DNA of 64,000 nucleotides from Hermatobates lingyangjiaoensis (lineage: Eukaryota; Arthropoda; Insecta; Hemiptera; Hermatobatidae). The stretch is taken from positions 124,001 to 188,000 of the forward strand of contig JAPFBL010001929.1 in NCBI GenBank assembly GCA_026182355.1, given 5' to 3'. Both the position numbers and the translations under genes were made by a program. This document shows positions 22,385 to 31,255 of the stretch, one piece after another. Under the pieces are notes generated by a model that saw nothing but the letters and a program-made list of their open reading frames with translations, was not told the DNA's origin and searched no databases. Positions within the stretch are counted from its first letter, which is position 1. Each line of letters starts with the position of its first letter.

Positions 22385-23104
22385 TCAACTTAACACTCCT
22401 GAATAAATAGTGTTCAAATTGGTAATGTCACTTCTATGATTAACTGAACTTAGATCTTTTTTAATATATAGCATTTCGAGGGTCTTTCTTCTTTGCTCAT
22501 CTTGTTCTTTATCTACTATAATTGCTTCTTCAAAATCGAACATGTGACCTTCGTTTAAGGCATGGAATGCTAAAGCAGTGGCGTTACTTTTATTAGTTCT
22601 TATTGAATAAGAATGTTGATAAGTCTTTCTTTTAAAAAAACGACTTGTTTCTCCGTAATAACGCTTGTCGCAGTCTTTACATTTGATCGCATAAATGAGG
22701 TTACTTTGTAACTCCTTTGGTATTTTTTGTTTCAAATTTGAAAATAAAGACTTGACTTTTCTTTTGTTATAAAATGCCAATGTAACTTCAGGTACATTTC
22801 GTTTGAAAACTTTTCTAATTGATTGTGATAAGCCCTCAACATACAGAAATTTGAAATACTTTTTATTTAAAACTTCAAGTTCAGCATGATTTTTATTGGA
22901 ATGTTCTGGTTGTTCTCTTGTATATTTAAACCAATAACGTTCAATTAAGTTGTTTGGATAACAATTTTTCTGCAACAATGACTTTACCCTTTTCTTATTT
23001 TCTTTTAGAAAACATGGACTACTAATTTCAACAACCTTCTTAACTAAATTTTGAACGCAATTCAATTTTTGGTTTATAGAATGAGAGGAGTGATAGTTCA
23101 GTAT
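22385..23104 (-). CDS. PLE-D left copy: RT thumb plus GIY-YIG endonuclease (5'-truncated)
   Basis: Open from the palindrome centre with no start codon, about 240 codons. N-terminal part: HSINQKLNCVQNLVKKVVEI, then YPNNLI, typical of the end of PLE reverse transcriptase. Then a linker, the endonuclease LIYAIKCKDCDKRYYGETSR with an H near TYQHSYSI, the S-N-A-T-A-L-A-x-H zone, and the LEMLYIKKDLSSVNHRSDI C-terminal helix. In PLEs this nuclease cuts the target DNA for reverse transcription. The catalytic RT core is missing, so it is a remnant, but the frame is uninterrupted. Confidence 0.9.
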   Translation of the reverse strand: MLNYHSSHSINQKLNCVQNLVKKVVEISSPCFLKENKKRVKSLLQKNCYPNNLIERYWFKYTREQPEHSNKNHAELEVLNKKYFKFLYVEGLSQSIRKVFKRNVPEVTLAFYNKRKVKSLFSNLKQKIPKELQSNLIYAIKCKDCDKRYYGETSRFFKRKTYQHSYSIRTNKSNATALAFHALNEGHMFDFEEAIIVDKEQDEQRRKTLEMLYIKKDLSSVNHRSDITNLNTIYSGVLS

Positions 23105-23108
23105 TCTT

Positions 23109-23829
23109 ATACTGAACTATCACTCCTCTCATTCTATAAACCAAAAATTGAATTGCGTTCAAAATTTAGTTAAGAAGGTTGTTGAAATTAGTAGTCCATG
23201 TTTTCTAAAAGAAAATAAGAAAAGGGTAAAGTCATTGTTGCAGAAAAATTGTTATCCAAACAACTTAATTGAACGTTATTGGTTTAAATATACAAGAGAA
23301 CAACCAGAACATTCCAATAAAAATCATGCTGAACTTGAAGTTTTAAATAAAAAGTATTTCAAATTTCTGTATGTTGAGGGCTTATCACAATCAATTAGAA
23401 AAGTTTTCAAACGAAATGTACCTGAAGTTACATTGGCATTTTATAACAAAAGAAAAGTCAAGTCTTTATTTTCAAATTTGAAACAAAAAATACCAAAGGA
23501 GTTACAAAGTAACCTCATTTATGCGATCAAATGTAAAGACTGCGACAAGCGTTATTACGGAGAAACAAGTCGTTTTTTTAAAAGAAAGACTTTATCAACA
23601 TTCTTATTCAATAAGAACTAATAAAAGTAACGCCACTGCTTTAGCATTCCATGCCTTAAACGAAGGTCACATGTTCGATTTTGAAGAAGCAATTATAGTA
23701 GATAAAGAACAAGATGAGCAAAGAAGAAAGACCCTCGAAATGCTATATATTAAAAAAGATCTAAGTTCAGTTAATCATAGAAGTGACATTACCAATTTGA
23801 ACACTATTTATTCAGGAGTGTTAAGTTGA
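23109..23829 (+). pseudogene. PLE-D right copy, one-base frameshift
   Basis: Same protein as the left copy, read outward on the + strand. It is identical as far as the arginine-lysine stretch after the GIY-YIG core; then a single extra T (GACTTTATC against GACTTATC in the left copy) shifts the frame. The remaining ~100 residues continue in the next frame. The left copy lacks this lesion, so the insertion happened after, or during, formation of the palindrome. Confidence 0.92.
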
Positions 23830-24300
23830 TTTTAGTGAAATTTAATTTCCTTAGTTCCTTTTGTGTTCTTTGAGTGAACAGTGTTCGGTTTACATGTAAT
23901 TGTAATCAGTTAGTCTGGTCCAAGTTTTTGACCAGTTAAGATGTTAGTTCACTAACTATCTATTGTTACTTCATTTTATATAATGTAAATTTCATCATTT
24001 TTCTAATTCAAAAATTCTGACTTCTGTAAGTTCATAAAAATGTTTATTGCTTTTCTATTACTTCTACTTGTATATATATTTTTGTTTTTTCACAACTGTA
24101 ATATTCCATTTTGATGTTAGTTATATGTTGATGTTTATATATGATTTTTTGTCATCCTTTGTTTGTAGGCCTATGAAAAAGGTTTTAAATAAAACCGAAA
24201 CGTCGGCATTGAGAGTTTGATTTTGATCCTGGAAAATTGACCGAATCCCGATTACATTATACACCTATTCTATCCAACGGTTGATATATTATTGAATTTG

Positions 24301-24346
<46 letters not shown>

Positions 24347-24396
24347 GTTTCACGATGAATCACAAACACAGAACTAAGGAACAAACTCTCTTACTG

Positions 24397-24429
24397 TCAC
24401 TAATTTTCTGTTGAACCGTCATCAGGAAA
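24397..24429 (-). ncRNA. Hammerhead-like motif J1
   Basis: Minus strand: TTTC, CTGATGA, extra C, GGTT/AAC stem II, GAA, AATT, A17, GTGA. The core is complete, but stem I pairs poorly (T-T mismatch). Confidence 0.45.
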
Positions 24430-24536
24430 GTTGAGAAAGGGATACCAAGCGCACTTGTGAAGCGACGGTTGGAGACGGTTGGATGGTTGGTCTCCAACCG
24501 TCGCTTCACAAGTGCCCTTGGTATCCCTATCTCAAC

Positions 24537-24569
24537 TTTCCTGATGACGGTTCAACCAAAAATTAGAGA
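24537..24569 (+). ncRNA. Hammerhead-like motif J2
   Basis: Plus strand: stem I TTTC/GAGA (one T-G pair), CTGATGA, extra C, GGT/ACC stem II, AAA in place of GAA, AATT, A17. G12 is changed to A, while stem I is better than in J1; the two arms have different lesions. Confidence 0.45.
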
Positions 24570-24663
24570 CAGTAAGTGTGTTTGTTCCTTAGTTCTGTGA
24601 CTATAAAACTTTCAATTACACAAAGCACGACACAGAAAAAAGAATAAAATGAACACTTACAGA

Positions 24664-24699
24664 ATTCAATATTTCGAACTGTTGTTCGTCATCTGGAGT
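24664..24699 (-). ncRNA. Hammerhead-like motif H' (decayed)
   Basis: Minus strand: ACTC, CAGATGA (U4 changed to A), extra C, GAAC/GTTC, GAA, ATAT, U17, GAAT. Same family as motif H, with core and stem I changes. Confidence 0.45.
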
Positions 24700-24995
24700 A
24701 GACTAGAAGAGAGGACGAAGTGAGAGAGATCTCCCCACGTCGAAGAACGGAGCGCGAATGTGTCGCTCTTGACACTGAGCACTGAGCCCTGGTGTTTGCC
24801 GTGTCGGTTACCAGCCGTTGCGTCTACAACGTCCTTGGTCTCCATTTCTCTTTTCTCCTGAAGACGGATTGAGTTTGTAAGTGTTCTCCGAAAATTTGAG
24901 TTTGTAAGTGTGTTTCTTTACTTTGTGTGCTACCTATCTTCAATTTTGAAATATATATATAAATATTGATAAAAGTATCGACCTTGGAATAGAAA

Positions 24996-25287
24996 CAAAA
25001 CTAAGGTTTTTCGGGACTCGGTTAGTTCTTCAAGTTCAAATTAAACTCTCATTGCCAACGTTTCGGTTTTTTTTTTTTTAAACCAAACTGTTCAGTGTCA
25101 TGTTCATTCAGACTGCAGTTGTTGTTAAAATCTACATACTATTTCTCTTTGTAAAATAATTTTAATGTAATACTTAGTTTTTCTGTTTCCAAAGTTATAC
25201 TTCTGCCTATGAAACCGAAACGTTGGCAATGAGAGTTTAATTTGAACCTGAAGAACTGACCGAGTCCCGATAAACTTTAGTTTTGTA
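24996..25287. repeat. Inverted pair IP6, PLE-D-type ends
   Basis: Arms 24996-25071 and 25211-25287 are inverted copies of a terminal segment related to PLE-D: AAACCGAAACGTTGGC, AATGAGAGTTTAA, GAACTGACCGAGTCCCG, against the PLE-D end AACCGAAACGTCGGC, GACCGAATCCCG. The flanks TGCC/GGCA and ACGT stem III are present, but the core is reduced to TATGA, as in PLE-D itself, and stem II is shortened. Confidence 0.75.
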
Positions 25288-25641
25288 TATATATATATAT
25301 ATACATATATACTTAAAATAAACTGTGATACATAGACTGAAACATAACAAAGACTCACTTTTCAGTCTATGTGTTACACTTTATTTTAAGTGTAATCTGT
25401 CCTGCCGAACCGTTTTTGCTTATCATGGTATCTATATATATATATGTTATGAAGGGGAACCACAGGTATATATATATACATTTTTTTAATGATTCGCACT
25501 CCGTCCTTCGACGTGGGGAGATCTCTCTCACTTCGTCCTCTCTTCTATTCTACTCTATATGATGAACAACAGTTCGAAATTTGAATTCTGTAAGTGTTCT
25601 TTTTATTCTTTTTTATGTGTCGTGCTTTGTGTAATTTAAAG

Positions 25642-25643
<2 letters not shown>

Positions 25644-25681
<38 letters not shown>
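25644..25681 (+). repeat. (TA)n microsatellite
   Basis: A nearly pure TA tract between the right arm of IP7 and the third copy of the same terminal segment. Confidence 0.95.
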
Positions 25682-25683
<2 letters not shown>

Positions 25684-25698
25684 CGATGATGAGTATAT

Positions 25699-25734
25699 AT
25701 TCCTGATGACGAACAACAGTTCGAAATATTGAAT
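25699..25734 (+). ncRNA. Hammerhead-like ribozyme motif H
   Basis: Stem I ATTC/GAAT (4 bp), CTGATGA at 25703-25709, extra C, stem II GAAC/GTTC with AACA loop, GAA, stem III ATAT, U17. At 36 nt it is the most compact complete copy in the window, followed by the GTCGTGCTTTGTGTAATTTA end and (TA)n. Confidence 0.72.
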
Positions 25735-25935
25735 TCTGTAAGTTTTCCTTGTATTCTCTTTTCTGTGTCGTGCTTTGTGTAATTTAAATTTTTATATATA
25801 TATATATATATATATAAATTAATAATCAACAATAACTCTTGATATAATATATGAAATAACTATATATATAAATTATACATTTAACTATATATATGAATTA
25901 AACACTACAATAAACAATTATATATTAATTAAAAT

Positions 25936-25967
25936 GCTCTAAGGCCTTTCGTTACATCATCAGAGAG
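25936..25967 (-). ncRNA. Hammerhead-like motif L1 (stem II shortened)
   Basis: Minus strand: stem I CTCT/AGAG, CTGATGA, TGTAAC, GAA, stem III AGGCCT, U17. Stem II has lost about three bases compared with L2 and can hardly form. Confidence 0.45.
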
Positions 25968-26122
25968 TAAATGAAACTTTTAATGACGTTCTGTGAACAC
26001 TATTACGTACAGGCCCTATCGAGGCGTCTCACCTCGATATATTAGATTATATATTAGATAGATATATTAGAATATATGTATTAGAAAATATATTAGATTA
26101 TATTTTTTGTTTGTTTCGTTTA

Positions 26123-26158
26123 GCTCTCTGATGATGTTGTAACGAAAGACCTTAGGGC
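26123..26158 (+). ncRNA. Hammerhead-like ribozyme motif L2
   Basis: Stem I GCTCT/AGGGC (5 bp, one T-G), CTGATGA at 26128-26134, extra U, stem II GTT/AAC, GAA, AGACCT (one change from self-complementary AGGCCT seen in L1), U17. Confidence 0.55.
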
Positions 26159-26266
26159 ATTTTAATTAATATATAATTGTTAATTGTGGTGTTTAATTCA
26201 TATATATTTATATATATAGTTAAATGTAGAAAAATAAATAGAGAAATTAAAAGCACACACTTACAG

Positions 26267-26300
26267 TCTCTGATTTTCGGTTTGAATTGTCTTCAGGAGA
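26267..26300 (-). ncRNA. Hammerhead-like motif K (decayed)
   Basis: Minus strand: stem I TCTC/GAGA, CTGAAGA, CAATTCAAACC in place of a good stem II, GAA, AATC, A17. The downstream block AAGCACACTGG resembles the GC-richer patch inside IP2 and IP5. Confidence 0.4.
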
Positions 26301-26904
26301 GATAAGAGAGAGACACTAAAGCACACTGGTTCAGAGACGGTTAGCAGACCTCAACCAGAACCCGCCTAAAGTCGAGGTTTCAGGAGAGCTGATCAGCTTG
26401 TCCAGGCTTAATCGGCTACTGGTTCTCCTTAATTATTTTGAAAGAACTATCGAAGGTTCTATAGCTGGGAATACTAGAATTAGAATTTGATTGAATATTC
26501 CATAAGGACTGATTATTGTTAATATATAGAGCCTCAAGAATTTGGAGATGGTTATTATTTTTTTCAAACCTACAATCGTATTAACAGTTTAGTAAGAATA
26601 GTTTTGTGTACCTGCTTTGTATGGTCTCAGGAGCACCTACTCCTAAGATGGGGGGGTGAGACGCCTCGATAGGGCCTGTGCGTAACAGTGTTCACAGAAC
26701 GTCATTAATCTTATTGTCAGTTTTCCTGTAATTCGACGAATACTAGAGTTCTCTGATTCTCGTTTCTTTTATAATTATCATCATTAATGATTCATTATAT
26801 TCATATTTTCCATATAGTAGTTAAAATATATTTTTTCTTCATGCAAGGCCACACTTGTAGGCTCTATGCCTTTACGTGCTCTATCCAAGTTGAATGGTAT
26901 GCCT

Positions 26905-27030
26905 CATTTATGATTCGATACCCATTAACTATTGGTGAGCCGCATTGGAAAGTCCGTCAACGATATGTGGTATCACCCATGCAAGTAGTAACCATTCCCA
27001 ATGTTGCTTTACTTTAGTGATCTACTGGTA
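26905..27030 (-). mobile_element. 5S rRNA-derived SINE
   Basis: On the minus strand 27030-26968 follows the internal promoter half of 5S rRNA: AAGTAAAGCAACATTGGGAA then GGTTACTACTTGCATGGGTG, against GTTAAGCAACGTCGGGCGCG and GGTTAGTACTTGGATGGGTG in 5S. A non-5S body follows (to about 26905) that recurs at 57270-57330, 57850-57925 and 58424-58500. This fits a SINE3-type element. Confidence 0.75.
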
Positions 27031-27574
27031 ACAGGTGTAATCAATATGGATCCGACCGTTGTCAATGAAATCTAAATGCGTATGTTTAATGTATTTTTAT
27101 TTTCAGAGCCTATTGCTTATTGATTCACAAGTATTTACAAAGAAATTATCTGTTAATGGAACCGTGTCTTTCTAAATGCTTATCTGGCCTTTGATGTACC
27201 GCTGATAAAGTACTCCCAGAGTTAGCACCTTTCGAATCATTCTATTCCCCAGTTCTTTTTTGAGGGTACGTGCTTATCAGCTCTATGGTAATCAAGGATA
27301 TAATGAATTTGGCTCCAGTGAAGATAACTTAGATAAGAAACTTGAGAACCTGATATTAAATAACAGTGGTGTCTAAGTATTATTAGTGTTGGCCACAAAC
27401 AAGAGCATGATTGCATACTCGTATATCATTCCCTCGCCGCATGTATCATGAGAATTAAATTATGAATGAAATATGATACACAGTTTCCAAGGAAAACCAA
27501 TTAATTAAGTTTTACTAAAAATATTCTTATATATATTATTAACTTATTTTTTTTTAAAAAAAAGTTTTGTTGAT
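27031..27574. other. No gene recognised
   Basis: AT-rich, no long frames or repeats noticed apart from a poly-T/A stretch near 27545. Confidence 0.5.
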
Positions 27575-28035
27575 CTGAGATACAAAGTATCTATAAAGTA
27601 TATTTTTCTACAAAAGTATCTATAAACTATACTTTCATAGAAAAGTATCTAAAAACTTTACTTTTCTATAAAAAAATCTATAAGTATCCTTTTATAGAAA
27701 AGTATCTATAAAGTCCACTTTTATAGAAAAGTATCTATAAACTATACTTTATAGAAAAGTATCTAAAAACTATACTTTTATAGAAAAGTATCTAAAAACT
27801 CTACTTTTCTATAAAAAAATCTATAAGTATCCTTTTATAGAAAAGTATCTATAAAGTCCACTTTTATAGAAAAGTATCTAAAAACTCTACTTTTCTATAA
27901 AAAAATCTATAAGTATCCTTTTATAGAAAAGTATCTATAAAGTCCACTTTTATAGAAAAGTATCTATAAACTATACTTTTATAGAAAAGTACCTAAAAAG
28001 TCTACTTTTCTATAAAAATATCTATAAAGTATCCT
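27575..28035. repeat. 28-29-bp minisatellite with higher-order units
   Basis: About 16 units built on AGTATCTATAAA...CTTTTATAGAAA. Unit variants alternate, and a block containing CTTTTCTATAAAAAAATC recurs at 27661, 27804 and 27890 (steps of 143 and 86, i.e. 5 and 3 units), which shows higher-order amplification. TATAGAAAAGTA and TACTTTTCTATA are reverse complements, so each strand can fold repeatedly. Confidence 0.92.
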
Positions 28036-28705
28036 TGGATTATAACATTTAAATTATTTATCTTTTCCGAATGTAGTCTTGCTTTAATTAATTATTTTTA
28101 AATATTTGGTATGAAGCGAAAGTGATGAATCAACATGTCTAAGTTATTGGGGTTGGTGAATAGTTGAGTCTGAGGTTCAGTCATGTATTTAACGATATAT
28201 TTTGCACTTTGAACTATGATTGTAAGAGTGTTCAGTTATAGTTCTTTGTCTGTTTTTGTTATTCGCTGCTACAATCTAAATTATTTTGTTTCTTTGCGTC
28301 CTTTCTCTTTCACAATCACTTTTCAATCTATTTTTTTCCTTTGTCAATATTTTCAATTGTTTTTCTTGACAGGAATGTTTTGTAATATGTAAATCAATGT
28401 TTTAATCTGATAAAGATTTTGCAGCCAATCGATTTATAGAGAAGGCAATGGTAATACTGGCACAATTACAATCGCTATTATTTCTCTCCTCTTTCTGTAA
28501 CCTTGAATCTATTGTTAGTACTTTGTTGTGACTACCATTTGTTGATAATCTGTTGTTTGATTCCCATCAAATGTCATATTTGATATTATTAAACATGTGT
28601 TTGATATTTTGAATATACCAAGCATATTGTTGATTTTGATGCCGCTTCGGGAAAAGACTTAGATGGGCTTCAAACAATCTAAGAGACAATAGACAAACCC
28701 TTCTA
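28036..28705. other. No gene recognised
   Basis: AT-rich, short frames only. Confidence 0.5.
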
Positions 28706-29188
28706 CAGTGGCGTAGTAACTAGTTTTGCCGTCAGGGGCGCTTGTAAGATTTGTTTAACCGTTATTAATTCCAGACTTTTATCTTATTTAAGTATGTATT
28801 CGTATCCATATACAGTCGTCATCAAAGGAAATCAAATTAACGAACAAAGAGGTATAATTCAAATCATAAAGAAAATGTTAAATTAACTGGCTGCACAAGC
28901 AAATATAAGAAATTGTTAATCCTTTTAAAAAAAAAGTTTTGAAAAAATTAAAATAAATTTATTTTTGGTTTGCAAGTATTATAGTTGGAAAATTCATTTA
29001 AAAACTGTATAGAGGCATAAAACATAAAAACATTTAAAATCTTGGAAACTGATTTTAGTATCAAATTTCAGATTTTTGGTTTGTTTTTATTATTTTAATT
29101 TTTTCTATTTTGACCCCTCAAAATGCGCCCCCTGACACGTGCCGACCGGGGCGGACCACCCCTCCCGCCTATCCTTGCTGTGCCACTC
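28706..29188. mobile_element. Possible hAT-like non-autonomous element
   Basis: Ends CAGTGGCGTAGTAAC and, inverted, GAGTGGCACAGCAAG. Flanks 28698-28705 and 29189-29196 match at 6 of 8. The right end is GC-rich (GCGCCCCCTGACACG) and the interior is AT-rich with no ORF. Confidence 0.45.
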
Positions 29189-29486
29189 CCTTTGTATTTT
29201 AATATTATTAGAATCTCGTGATATATGTTTCTCATTGAATGTGTGTCTGTTGAAACCCTATTTCTACAAACTTTTACCTTCAGTGTTATTCTTGGGGGGG
29301 CTGAAAGTTTGGCTCATTTGTTATTTGACACCCATTTTAGTAATTAGCGTGTCACATTAAGTTACAACTCAAGCCTATTATATCAATGCTCCTTGAATCA
29401 AATCAATATTTTTTGACGGCGTTACCGATAGTCTACATTACAGAGGTAGCCGTACAGTAGATACTACTAATGCTTCGTACACCAAG

Positions 29487-29539
<53 letters not shown>
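29487..29539 (+). repeat. (CT)n microsatellite
   Basis: A CT run with one interruption (CTCC) near 29500. Confidence 0.97.
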
Positions 29540-29542
<3 letters not shown>

Positions 29543-29639
29543 ACAATATTTTAAACGTTACTGCTATTTATACAATTATAATTATAGGTAATATTTTCTT
29601 TTTTTGGCAAGGAGGTGAAATGCATAGATAAACTGGACT

Positions 29640-31000
29640 ACCAACTAAAACACCCTTTTCTTCTAGGACACTAGCCTGGCACTGTTTCCCACATTACCTC
29701 AGGCTAGGCCATTCATTCCCTTATGTAAGATATTCTTAGTTTAGCATTAGTTACTTTAGCTCTCTAGAGGTCTCTTTTTGGTGGTAAGGATATTTTTGCC
29801 TAGCCAGTCTACCATTTTCTATACATCAGCACTCTGTATCATTTTAGCTATAACAGTTTCTGGTAAGAATACACCAGTTCTGTTCACCAAATCATTCCTC
29901 TGGCTATTCTATTTTCGGCATGAAAAGAATGTCTGCTCCACATCGTCTACTGCTGAGCAATGTAGGCACTCGGATGTCTGGCGCTTTCCTGTCATGTATA
30001 GGTCGGCGCAGAAGTACCCATGTCCGCTGAGTAATTGTGTCAGGTAATACCTCCTGCAAGTATCTCCTGCAAGTGGTCGTCCTCTCAACTGCCTCCAGAC
30101 TCTCTGCCAGGGCTCCTGGGCCTTGCCGCAGTCAAGGTCTTTGTTCTGCTCATCAGGAGATCCATTTTACTTCAGGACATCCTGAGGCAAGAGTTGTTTG
30201 ATTTGTACTAACAGATGGTTTGAGGAATCCCCATTGCTTCCATCTTCCTTTTTCCCTAACATGGAAACAAACTTGTTGAGGCACTCAAGCTTGACATTTC
30301 TGTGAAGAAACTCATTTAGAGCATAACGAGGTGTTTCTATGATAAGCCGAAGAGGTTTGTATAGAAACGCGTAAATAACCTCATCACTTACCCAGTGGAT
30401 TAGCCCCGCTTTTAAAGGTCTCTTGAATAGAGTCGGTAAGGTTTTGAGTCTATTTCTGACCATATAGTAATCTCCGTTGTGAAGTACATTTGACTTAAAG
30501 TCCTTTTAAACCTCACCTAGTCAAGAAAGACCGATTTGGTTAGACTACCGAGTCAGTCAACTCCATTAGAACTAGATAATGTTTGAAGAGAGTTCCTGTC
30601 TCACTGCTAGACCCCTGAATTTGGATATGGTTAAATAGAACGTGTCAGGTACTCTTGCTGTTATTCACATAAGAACTGCTCTGCTGGATAGTAGGTTGTC
30701 TTTCACATACTCTCAATAGGGCCTTTCAACTTCCTATCCCTCATACAGCTGAGTCTTCCTATCCCCATCGTGTTATGAGTGTTAAAGTCTCCCCGCACGA
30801 TCATGGACGTCCAATGAACTTTTTCAAAGTTTTCTGACTTATAACAGTGTTCGGTATGTAGAAACCGACAAATGACACAGTGGCTTCCCACTTTCTTGTA
30901 TTTGTATAATGGTGTTTTCCAACTTAACCTCTAAGTTAACTGTACGGCTTTATATGGTATGTCCGACCTGATAGCTATTCGATACCTCAATGACTCAAAG
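29640..31000 (-). pseudogene. R1-type LINE, decayed and internally deleted
   Basis: Minus-strand pieces in several frames: SDIPYKAVQL and SMIVRGDFNTHNTMG (apurinic-type endonuclease, GDFNxHN motif) at about 30980-30750. Further left are YLTQLLSGHGYFCADLYMTG and a CLHCSAVDDVEQTFFSC stretch (30060-29900), the cysteine-bearing C-terminus of R1/I-type LINE reverse transcriptases. The catalytic RT region between them is absent or unrecognisable. A 98-codon frame at 30167-30463 lies between and is not identified. The BEL element inserted just to its right. Confidence 0.6.
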
Positions 31001-31070
31001 ATCAGACTTTCTAGCAGTTATAAATACCTTTTAACATTTGGATTATAAAACGATAATGGTTACTAATAAT

Positions 31071-31075
31071 ACAAG
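31071..31075 (+). repeat. 5-bp target-site duplication, left
   Basis: ACAAG immediately before the left LTR, repeated at 37035-37039 after the right LTR. Confidence 0.95.
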
Positions 31076-31214
31076 TGTTGGGTTTTGGTACTGGTGACCT
31101 TGTAACGGGGACTGTAGAGTGGGGGTATATGCCCCAATACTTTGTGAGTCTAGTCTGCGACAGACCATACACTGGAGTGTTTCGTTGTGTTACATTATAT
31201 TCTCTACACAAACA
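31076..31214 (+). repeat. BEL 5' LTR
   Basis: 139 bp, TGTTGGG...AAACA. Identical by eye to 36896-37034. Short for the superfamily. Confidence 0.95.
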
Positions 31215-31220
31215 TTTATT

Positions 31221-31255
31221 TGGTCCTCCGGACCGGACATTTATTTGGTCCTCCA
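31221..31255 (+). promoter_or_regulatory. BEL primer-binding region, duplicated
   Basis: TGGTCCTCCGGACCGG begins 7 bp after the LTR, the position of a primer-binding site (TGG pairing with a tRNA CCA end). A second TGGTCCTCC starts at 31246 as part of a 25-bp tandem duplication (ACATTTATTTGGTCCTCC twice). I cannot say which tRNA primes. Confidence 0.55.

Larger units (their letters stand above)
21946..24268. repeat. PLE-D: 2.3-kb near-perfect palindrome of two PLE copies
   Basis: Two 5'-truncated Penelope-like copies joined head-to-head. The centre is at 23105-23108 (a 4-bp loop between ...AGTTCAGTAT and ATACTGAACT...), with arms of about 1.16 kb each. Differences I can see are a one-base insertion in the right arm (near 23592) and a G/A change near 24229. 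Both arms end at the same position, TAGGTGTATAATG / CATTATACACCTA, so the pair has symmetric ends. (TA)n tracts flank it at 21935-21948 and 24301-24345. Confidence 0.95.
24367..24599. repeat. Inverted pair IP5, palindrome with outward motifs
   Basis: Arms 24367-24476 and 24490-24599 (about 110 bp each), 13-bp spacer. Outer ends are CACAGAACTAAGG / CCTTAGTTCTGTG. Each arm has a hammerhead-like motif (J1, J2) and an AAGCGCACTTGTGAAGCGACG-like block. It directly follows a long (AT)n tract. Confidence 0.9.
24608..25642. repeat. Inverted pair IP7, 150-bp arms around IP6
   Basis: Arms 24608-24760 and 25491-25642 are inverted copies (AATTACACAAAGCACGACAC against GTCGTGCTTTGTGTAATTTA; GAGATCTCCCCACGTCGAAG against its complement). 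Both contain a motif-H-type ribozyme remnant pointing outward. A third, single copy of the same end follows at 25700-25795. Confidence 0.85.
25879..26228. repeat. Inverted pair IP8 with outward motifs
   Basis: Arms 25879-25968 and 26126-26228 (ATTAATTAAAATGCTCTAAGG against its complement, plus the flanking TA-rich block). The inner part has ACAGGCCCTATCGAGGCGTC (about 26012-26031), which recurs inverted at 26663-26712, so IP8 lies in a larger inverted arrangement. Confidence 0.85.

Noticed and set aside
27575..28035. CRISPR-like regular repeats
   Set aside because: No unique spacers; units are contiguous and self-complementary, in eukaryotic DNA. It is a minisatellite.
1..31000. Upstream exons of the NELL-like gene (signal peptide, start of TSPN)
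   Set aside because: Looked for GC-rich, splice-bounded coding blocks ending in a one-base overhang; none seen. Small exons could still be missed by eye.
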